64,000 nucleotides of DNA from Arcuatula senhousia (Eukaryota > Mollusca > Bivalvia > Mytilida > Mytilidae). The DNA lies in the NCBI GenBank assembly GCA_963971305.1, contig OZ020306.1, positions 34,493,512-34,557,511 of the forward strand. Direction: 5' to 3'. Below, piece after piece: positions 60,601-64,000 of the stretch (position 1 is its first letter; each line of letters begins with the position of its first letter). Under the pieces are notes generated by a model that had not been told where the DNA came from, ran no database searches, and saw only the letters and a list, made by a program, of their open reading frames with translations. Position numbers and translations under genes: made by a program.

Positions 60601-63600
60601 TGCTAATATTCTTTCCCAGTAGTAAAGTTTGACCACTGGGCTGTTTTCATCAACAGATTTATCTGCTATGTCTTGTAATCTGGGCAGTAACTGTAAAGAT
60701 AGAGAAATTCATGAAGCAACACTAATGTTCTTTGCCAGTTGTAAAACTTGACTACTGGATATTCTTCAACAGATTTATCTGCTATACCTGCTAATCTGGG
60801 CACTAACTGGTAGAAACACAAAATGAGAACATGTAACTCTATGATATTAACTTTAATTGAAGCCAAATATACAAACCCATTTTCAAATTTAGTTAACTAA
60901 CAAGCATATAAAATACCCAGATAAAATAGGACTAGGGCATCTCATCTTTTGAAGGACATAACTGATAACCTACCAAATTTGCACCTATCAGCCCATAAAG
61001 TTAAAATTAGCTTTGCACCATAAATATTTTTTTAACACCACCCAAAATCTAAACTTGATCTTTATCCTGTTGTGCTAAGCAGATGTGCAAGTTTATTTAA
61101 ATGCCTTGAAACTTTTACAATTTGTTTATCTTGCATTTATGAAGAAGCAGAGGTACCAATGAGGAATCCGAATGTCAAAATTTTGATAAATTATCTTCAC
61201 AAGAGTTAACACTAAAGTATGTCTTGCCTGCCGGCACCATCAGAAACAATTATTCTTTCTTACTTCCACTATATTTTGAATTTACATGGATTTTCAGTTT
61301 CTGAGATCGAAAGATGTTTATAGAACTAAAACATTGTTAATATATGCAATGAAAATAATCAAAGTCACTCAACCAGAAAATCAAGGTCAAGGTCAAAAGA
61401 TGAGGATGAAACTGTGCTAAGCTACTACTGTGGCATATGCATACCAAGTTTCATGTACCTAGGACCTATAGTTCTTGAGATATGGAGGTGCTTGCAAAAC
61501 TTTTCCATTGCTATTATATGTATTGAAAATTGTCAAAGTCACTCAACCGGAAAATCAAGGTCAAGGTCAAAAGATGGGGATGCACTGTGCTACGCTACTA
61601 CTGGGGCTTATGCATACCAAGTTTCATCAGCCTAAGATTTATAGTTCTTGAGATATGAAGGTGCTCACAAAACCTTACCATTGCTATTATATGTATTGAA
61701 AATTGTCAAAGTTACTCAACCGGAAAATCAAGGTCAAGGTCAAAAGATGGGGATGCAACTGTGCTAAGCTACTACTGGGGCATATGCATACGAAGTTTCA
61801 TCAACCTAGGACTTATAGTTCTTGAGATATGGAGGTGCTCATAAAACTTTTCCAAAAAGTTAACGCCACCATCGCCGCCAGTAAAGTAACACCTATGTCC
61901 CGCTCTGCTTCGCAGGCGAGACATAAACAGGCAAATGTGTCTCCCAAGTCATATTTCTTGATGTTACATAATCTTTTTTAAATGAATTGTCTTTGCTGTG
62001 GTTTATGAATGTACAAATTTTTATGAAATAAACTTTCAGTGTCTTATCAGCTTGACACAAGACAAACCCTAAAGTAATTCAGACAGCGCTAACTAAAAAC
62101 TAAGTTTCCCAAAACTTTCTTTCTTTTTAAATTATACTCACCAGTTGTGAAGAGTTGGCATCCTTGACAAAACCATTAGCTGTCTCTATATCCTGTTTGT
62201 ATTCTTCTACTGAAGGGGTTATTTCAAGGGCATTCACTGTGTCCTGGACCTGAACAACTAGACGGTCTACCATCTGTGAACAAAAAAAGATTTCTTTGAT
62301 AGATTTTCATGTAATCTTGAAAAAAAAGACCAAGAAAATCATCAAGTAACAGTTTAGGGATACAAGGAATATAGCCATGAATAAATTGGGTAAGAGATGC
62401 ATATGACATAGAAATTAATAACAGAACAAAGCTATCTTCCAGGTCCTGCCTCTTTCATATTTGTCTAAGTAGTCACAACTTTGACATATACTCCATTGAA
62501 CCCAAAACCAATATGCTTCTTCTTTCCTGTTCCAACAATCTTCAATTTGTGAAAGTCTCATAATATGTCATGAAGATTCAAATTCAAGCTAGGAACAGAA
62601 TCTACTTTTAATTTCATGCATGGGTGGACTGAAAGCTAAATTCTATGCCCCTTAATTTTGTGAAAGACAGGGTACAAAAAAATACACAATAAGACAACAG
62701 TAACAACCATTACTTGAAAATTATCTTCAAGAATATGCAATTTTCTTAAAAAATTGTAAAACCATGTGGGCGCCCTGGTTAACAAGATTTAACGATCTTT
62801 TTTTTCATTTTTTTTTCTTCATAATCTTTTAATTTAAAATACCTGTTGTGTTGAGCTGAGGTAGCATCCCTGGATTTTAAAGTCTCTGTTTGCAAGGTAT
62901 TTCTGCGGACTATGGTTTCTTTGTAGTAATGCCTCTATCTGTTGTTGAAATGGAAAAAAAAATATTTTTCATGAAAAAATATTTGATATCTCAAATTAGT
63001 TATTTATCTGACTGAAATAATATATATTTTGAAGATCTTTCACATCTACATCCTTGAATTTTTAATCTAAAACATAAAGCAGACAGCTTTAAAATCTGAA
63101 TTCACTTGTTCCAGTTTTTAAGCAACCCACCTAAATATTTATACATGAATCATTTTCTTTTCTGCTATATTCATGATAAGTTTATTTTTAATATCTTTTT
63201 CATATTAACCAGATTCAGATCAAGAAATTTGTTTTTAAGTTTAGACCAATCTTGGCCTATTTCTACTGAAAATTTTGATGAAAAGAGCACATTTTCCAAG
63301 GAAATATTCCGTACTCTTTGAATGGCAGATTCTGTCTTTTCTGCATTTTTCTGTTGAGCTGCCACCAAGTCATTCACTGGTGTAGGCATTTTCTTCAAGG
63401 AAAAATTTCTACAAAATAATGAAAGAAATTATAAGCTTCACCAATATGAAATCAAGTTAGTATACTTACATGTAGGTTAATTGTGATAAAATCGATGCAA
63501 AAATAAATAAAATAAAAAATGAAACTTCTTCAAAATGTTTTTTTTCTACTTTTGTGGTTTGAAGTGTTCTTAGATCTTAGATGACCATAATCTGCAGCCA

Positions 63601-63916
63601 AAAAAAATCATGGTGAAAATAATCAGGGAGAGATTACAAAAACATACCATATAATGAAGTATTTTTATTTGAGAACCAAAAAAGTACCACTGATTTATGG
63701 ATATCAAGACATAAACAAAGTCTATATTTGTGTCATCATAGTGACATAGGTCTTATAAAATTGTTTATAAACACTCACTTTTCTAAAGCATCAGCAATAT
63801 CAGAAAATCCTGAGGCAGTGATTCCATTCTTGTCTAAATGTAATGTCCTTAGTTTATTATTTATCTGTAAAGCTTTACTCAGCATTCTGGCTCCAAAGTC
63901 ACCCATCAAATTACCA
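36309..63916 (-). CDS. CARMIL: CARMIL (capping protein regulator and myosin 1 linker), 3' half, join of 23 exons
   Basis: 23 exons on the minus strand (listed separately) sum to 3178 nt and give one uninterrupted frame of 1058 residues plus stop, every junction being phase-compatible. CARMIL binds actin capping protein and uncaps barbed ends at the leading edge. The order seen is: last LRR and cap ([19 protein letters not shown]), helical dimerisation region (residues about 46-280), a Lys/Glu-rich linker, an Ig-like domain (about 454-556), a CPI-type motif (about 580-597, L...RPRPN...RP), a CSI-like segment ([12 protein letters not shown]), a conserved [13 protein letters not shown] motif, a Pro/Ser/Lys-rich tail and the C-terminus EVIMV. 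The Ig domain is not part of the family as I know it. The PH and main LRR exons lie beyond position 64000. Identification of the family is firm. Confidence 0.92.
36662..39698. other. CARMIL: CARMIL last intron
   Basis: 3.0 kb, AT-rich. Contains the family P MITE at 38590-38808 and a short GTGTCTCCTGAGACAC palindrome with a possible repeat remnant at 37566-37790. No other gene. Confidence 0.55.
38590..38808. mobile_element. Palindromic MITE family P, copy 1
   Basis: About 219 bp. The arms read CTGTGGATTCATTTAC and TAATGAAAGCAGAG, with inner GGTATCAATTTTC / GAAAATTGATACC. Same family as 41491 and 46159. In a CARMIL intron. Confidence 0.65.
39699..39785 (-). CDS. CARMIL: CARMIL exon (87 nt): Pro/Ser-rich
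   Basis: Acceptor cattacag, donor gttagt, phase 1 in and out. It encodes [20 protein letters not shown] then SIPPITDK. Symmetric and potentially optional. Confidence 0.82.
40956..41039 (-). CDS. CARMIL: CARMIL exon (84 nt): Pro-rich
   Basis: Acceptor attttgtag, donor gtaagt, phase 1 in and out. It encodes [20 protein letters not shown] then RSSVKSD, with PxxP motifs. Confidence 0.82.
41491..41706. mobile_element. Palindromic MITE family P, copy 2
   Basis: 216 bp. Ends TACTGTGGTTTCATT and AACGAATCCACAGTA; inner arms TATCAATTTTCTTGG and CCACGAAAATTGGTACC. Could form a near-complete hairpin. Confidence 0.75.
41909..42131 (-). CDS. CARMIL: CARMIL exon (223 nt): Pro/Ser/Thr-rich tail
   Basis: Acceptor tttttatag, donor gtaaca. 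It encodes [20 protein letters not shown] followed by a Lys-Pro/Ser-Pro-rich stretch ([24 protein letters not shown]) typical of the CARMIL proline-rich domain that binds SH3 partners such as the myosin-I class. Confidence 0.85.
42262..42322. repeat. CTGTCCATCC-rich low-complexity tract
   Basis: Runs of CTGTC, ATCC and GTCCGTC in a CARMIL intron, similar to the GGAC-rich tracts seen near the ends of the Helitron-like elements, so possibly a remnant. Confidence 0.45.
42505..42659 (-). CDS. CARMIL: CARMIL exon (155 nt): conserved [12 protein letters not shown] motif
   Basis: Acceptor catttcag, donor gtaagt. After an E/K-rich start it encodes [20 protein letters not shown], then QNRRSF. This matches the vertebrate MGSGLLAEMKAKQEKR segment near the CARMIL tail, a WH2-like amphipathic helix. 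It supports the family call independently of the LRR end. Confidence 0.9.
43198..43370 (-). CDS. CARMIL: CARMIL exon (173 nt): Lys/Glu repeat region
   Basis: Acceptor gtgcacag, donor gtaaaa. It encodes [20 protein letters not shown] and a further K/E-rich stretch ([19 protein letters not shown]). Low complexity, probably disordered. Confidence 0.85.
44093..44293. mobile_element. Short repeat element, end type E
   Basis: Inverted ends ATGTCTCC and GGAGACAT with a CTTCGGTGAAG hairpin next to the right end. 201 bp, in a CARMIL intron. A related GTGTCTCCTGAGACAC palindrome lies near 37568. Confidence 0.5.
44901..45014 (-). CDS. CARMIL: CARMIL exon (114 nt): basic linker
   Basis: Acceptor tcactacag, donor gtaatt, phase 2 in and out. 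It encodes [20 protein letters not shown] and a Lys-rich end. The [10 protein letters not shown] piece parallels [10 protein letters not shown] in the next exon, so the two may be an old internal duplication. Confidence 0.85.
45759..46080 (-). CDS. CARMIL: CARMIL exon: capping-protein-interaction (CPI) and CSI-like motifs
   Basis: 322 nt, acceptor ttttcttcag, donor gtaagt. It encodes [20 protein letters not shown], which aligns residue for residue with the CPI motif LxHxTxxRPKxNxxxxP. The conserved L, RP, N and the final P are kept, but H and T are replaced (C and G). About 20 residues on, [14 protein letters not shown] resembles the CARMIL-specific VDEFFTKKV segment. These are the capping-protein-binding elements of the protein. 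Confidence 0.9.
46159..46362. mobile_element. Palindromic MITE family P, copy 3
   Basis: About 204 bp. Ends TACTGTGGTTTCATT and AAATGTATCAACAATA, inner arms related to copy 2. It sits between the Ig exon and the CPI exon of CARMIL. Confidence 0.65.
46644..46949 (-). CDS. CARMIL: CARMIL exon encoding one immunoglobulin-like (I-set) domain
   Basis: 306 nt, acceptor tttccacag, donor gttagt, phase 1 in and out. The 101 codons hold a complete Ig fold: [19 protein letters not shown], the B-strand TLTCTV with the first Cys, VCWKK with the core Trp, [12 protein letters not shown], then [11 protein letters not shown] with the second Cys and the TTLNV G-strand. The flanking exons read through in the same frame (previous ends ...G, next begins AG ACT). 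Ig domains are not known to me in CARMIL. No signal peptide or membrane segment lies nearby, so the domain would be cytosolic, as in palladin or myotilin. Confidence 0.85.
47161..47250. repeat. Dispersed repeat, copy 2
   Basis: Matches 957-1060 (GGTAATAACAAAATTACCAA, ATGTCCATAAGACTAGAC). It lies directly left of the type B element. Confidence 0.5.
47278..48829. mobile_element. Helitron-like element, end type B, with the 165-bp core
   Basis: The ends are inverted: ATACGACCGCAA at the left and TTGCGGTCGTAT at the right. A hairpin (ACGTCCGCAAA/TTTGCGGTCGT) and an ACGACGACAACGACGACAAC tract lie near the right end. It contains four near-identical 165-bp units (marker GAGACTTTTGTAGAG near 47828, 47993, 48158, 48323) homologous to the core of the type A element at 20728-22100. 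It lies in the intron left of the 49214 exon. Confidence 0.7.
49214..49246 (-). CDS. CARMIL: CARMIL microexon (33 nt)
   Basis: Acceptor attacag, donor gtaagc, phase 1 in and out. It encodes (V)[10 protein letters not shown]. Symmetric, so it may be optional. Confidence 0.65.
50227..50412 (-). CDS. CARMIL: CARMIL exon (186 nt): linker
   Basis: Acceptor tcctcttag, donor gtattg, phase 1 in and out. It encodes [19 protein letters not shown], a Pro-rich piece ([18 protein letters not shown]) and the acidic/basic end [15 protein letters not shown]. Confidence 0.8.
51378..51447 (-). CDS. CARMIL: CARMIL exon (70 nt): basic segment
   Basis: Acceptor tttttcag, donor gtaaga. It encodes [20 protein letters not shown] and then TVI, similar to the SRSKSERPPTILM stretch of vertebrate CARMIL. 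It leaves in phase 1. Confidence 0.8.
52042..52086 (-). CDS. CARMIL: CARMIL microexon (45 nt), His-rich
   Basis: Acceptor cttccag, donor gtaagt, phase 0. It encodes [15 protein letters not shown]: six histidines in 15 residues. It is optional in frame; assignment rests on splice sites and phase. Confidence 0.6.
52397..53812 (+). mobile_element. Helitron-like element, end type A, in a CARMIL intron
   Basis: Starts AACAAGAGGCTCCCAGGAGC and ends with the hairpin GGACC-TTC-GGTCC, AGGTGAGCTAA. Core of about three long units similar to those at 30966-32425. Inserted between the His-rich microexon and the 27-nt microexon, antisense to CARMIL. Confidence 0.75.
53954..54350. mobile_element. MITE with TTAA flanks (397 bp) in a CARMIL intron
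   Basis: Inverted ends GAGGCTGTCCAAGCAAAA and the complement ending GGACAGCCTC. A further matching arm reads AGCTGGCACATGAA / TTCATGTGCCAGCT. Flanked by TTAA at 53950-53953 and 54351-54354. Different family from 8284-8662. Confidence 0.8.
55434..55460 (-). CDS. CARMIL: CARMIL microexon (27 nt)
   Basis: It encodes PVQTKKTEE between an acceptor (aacacag) and a strong donor (gtaagt), phase 0. Being 27 nt, it can be included or skipped without changing the frame. Confidence 0.65.
56458..56619 (-). CDS. CARMIL: CARMIL exon (162 nt): charged linker
   Basis: Phase 0 both sides; acceptor tttcatag, donor gtatgt. It encodes a Lys/Glu-rich segment ([13 protein letters not shown]) and a Ser-rich end ([13 protein letters not shown]). 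Low complexity, probably disordered. Assigned by position and phase. Confidence 0.8.
57429..57516 (-). CDS. CARMIL: CARMIL exon (88 nt): helical region
   Basis: Acceptor tatacag, donor gtattt. It encodes (S)[20 protein letters not shown] then NLSASHKKL, close to the family segment [20 protein letters not shown]. Confidence 0.92.
57739..57945. repeat. Inverted-end repeat with GGTCG-rich core
   Basis: Ends GTGGGGCTTCCGCAG and CTGCGGGAGCCAC. The core repeats phrases like AGGTCGCTTTTAAAAGG and GCAGGTCGTTTTTA. Clearly more GC-rich than its surroundings. In a CARMIL intron. Confidence 0.6.
58243..58352 (-). CDS. CARMIL: CARMIL exon (110 nt): helical region
   Basis: Acceptor ttattacag, donor gtagga. 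It encodes [20 protein letters not shown] and ends with the conserved EMDILNKL (family: [16 protein letters not shown]). It leaves in phase 2. Confidence 0.9.
58782..58844 (-). CDS. CARMIL: CARMIL exon (63 nt): helical region
   Basis: Acceptor atttacag, donor gtgagt, phase 0. It encodes [21 protein letters not shown], aligned with the ALLESMVDAAENLCPN segment of vertebrate CARMIL by position rather than by strong identity. Confidence 0.85.
59755..59985. repeat. Two diverged tandem copies of about 130 bp
   Basis: GGCCATCCTCGTGT at 59757 and GGTCATCCTTGTGT at 59887, each followed by AGCAGATA and by GGCACCRAGGGACRRTGCTC. Origin unknown. CARMIL intron. Confidence 0.65.
60223..60339 (-). CDS. CARMIL: CARMIL exon: helical dimerisation region, 5' half tandemly amplified upstream
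   Basis: 117 nt, acceptor atctttacag, donor gtaagg. It encodes [17 protein letters not shown] then [21 protein letters not shown]. The acceptor and the first 66 or so bases recur three more times upstream with a 117-bp period (60393, 60510, 60627), plus an older diverged copy. Only this copy carries the true donor. Using an upstream acceptor would lengthen the exon in frame. Confidence 0.9.
60276..60810 (-). repeat. 117-bp tandem repeat carrying a CARMIL splice acceptor and exon start
   Basis: GTTTGACCACTGGGCTGT recurs at 60276, 60393, 60510 and 60627: exact 117-bp spacing and near identity. A fifth, diverged copy lies at about 60710-60810. Each unit holds the intron end CTCTATCTTTACAG and codons [15 protein letters not shown]. 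117 is a multiple of three and the units contain no stop in the CARMIL frame. Confidence 0.93.
61219..61925. mobile_element. Repeat element, end type C, in a CARMIL intron
   Basis: Its left end (TATGTCTTGCCTGCCGGCAC) is the inverse of the right end of the element at 25095-25685, and its right end the inverse of that element's left end. The tandem core differs: three 174-bp units with AATCAAGGTCAAGGTCAAAA at about 61375, 61549 and 61723. Confidence 0.75.
62142..62273 (-). CDS. CARMIL: CARMIL exon: helical dimerisation region
   Basis: 132 nt, phase 0. It encodes [17 protein letters not shown] and [19 protein letters not shown], a predicted helix pair continuing the segment after STQQ. Confidence 0.9.
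62843..62938 (-). CDS. CARMIL: CARMIL exon: helical dimerisation region
   Basis: 96 nt, phase 0 on both sides. It encodes [15 protein letters not shown] and ends YLSSTQQ, corresponding to IENYLLRNH...TSTTQQ in vertebrate proteins. Confidence 0.92.
63315..63408 (-). CDS. CARMIL: CARMIL exon: LRR cap and start of helical region
   Basis: 94 nt, acceptor ttttgtag, donor gtacgg. It encodes [14 protein letters not shown] then [12 protein letters not shown], matching the family's xNFTLKxMPxPxxD and PEKTEDALQKI segments. Confidence 0.92.
63779..63916 (-). CDS. CARMIL: CARMIL exon: terminal leucine-rich repeat
   Basis: First exon visible (138 nt). Acceptor tttttcag, donor gtgagt. It encodes [19 protein letters not shown] followed by [17 protein letters not shown], an LRR with the Lx2Lx(L/I)xxN pattern that is strongly conserved in CARMIL. 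It starts with the last base of a codon, so an upstream exon must exist beyond the window. Confidence 0.93.
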
Positions 63917-64000
63917 CTGAAAAACAAAAGAGTATGAATGTTATTGAAATATGTATCTTTCATTAAAACAATTTTATTTTTCATAACAAAATAATAAAAT

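Noticed and set aside
60666..60866. Oldest copy of the 117-bp unit as a mutually exclusive CARMIL exon
   Set aside because: It has an acceptor-like AG but no convincing donor, and its frame closes before the next copy.
1..64000. tRNA and rRNA genes
   Set aside because: I saw no cloverleaf with A and B box sequence and no rRNA-like segment; a covariance search could still find one.

Overview
The window is AT-rich animal nuclear DNA: small exons with GT-AG introns, two conserved metazoan genes and dense mobile elements. The repeat landscape points to a mollusc, most likely a bivalve. It holds Helitron-like 'pearl' type elements with cores of about 160 bp in tandem, many short inverted-repeat elements, and phrases typical of bivalve repeats. 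The clade call is an inference from repeat style; the two gene calls rest on protein similarity and on exon phases that agree throughout.

Left half (about 1-26,030, + strand): the 3' part of TMX3, an ER-membrane thioredoxin-related protein. Five exons are visible (8137-8190, 22709-22901, 23217-23285, 24022-24202, 24749-24813). They give the end of the lumenal thioredoxin-like region, one transmembrane helix and a short acidic cytosolic tail. Upstream exons were not found and probably lie left of the window. The 14.5-kb intron between the first two visible exons contains a minisatellite of about 129 units of 27 bp, which runs directly into the splice acceptor of the next exon. Three unrelated mobile elements have inserted into that array: a complete Ty1/copia LTR retrotransposon (10740-15650, identical 98-bp LTRs, 5-bp target duplication), a foldback-type inverted-repeat element (17571-20206, TTA target duplication) and a Helitron-like element (20728-22100). 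Further left is an older inverted-repeat DNA transposon (2254-6286) with a decayed ORF.

Middle (about 26,030-36,308): no gene recognised. It holds the TMX3 3' UTR end, several repeat elements and the probable long 3' UTR of the convergent gene.

Right half (36,309-63,916, - strand): the 3' half of a CARMIL gene (capping protein regulator and myosin 1 linker; LRRC16 family). I assembled 23 exons whose phases are all compatible. They give one open frame of 1058 residues: last leucine-rich repeat/cap, helical dimerisation region, capping-protein-interaction motif, CARMIL-specific motif, Lys/Glu-rich and Pro-rich tail, and the family's E-x-I/F-x-V type C-terminus. The N-terminal PH and main LRR exons lie beyond the right edge. 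Its introns hold Helitron-like elements, MITEs and a tandem amplification of one splice acceptor plus half an exon.

The most notable observations are: (1) a complete immunoglobulin-like domain on a single symmetric phase 1-1 exon inside CARMIL; (2) a minisatellite in which every unit resembles a 3' splice site and which forms the polypyrimidine tract of a real TMX3 acceptor; (3) a recent in-frame 117-bp amplification of a CARMIL acceptor and exon segment; (4) Helitron-like elements in which terminal sequences and tandem cores have been exchanged.
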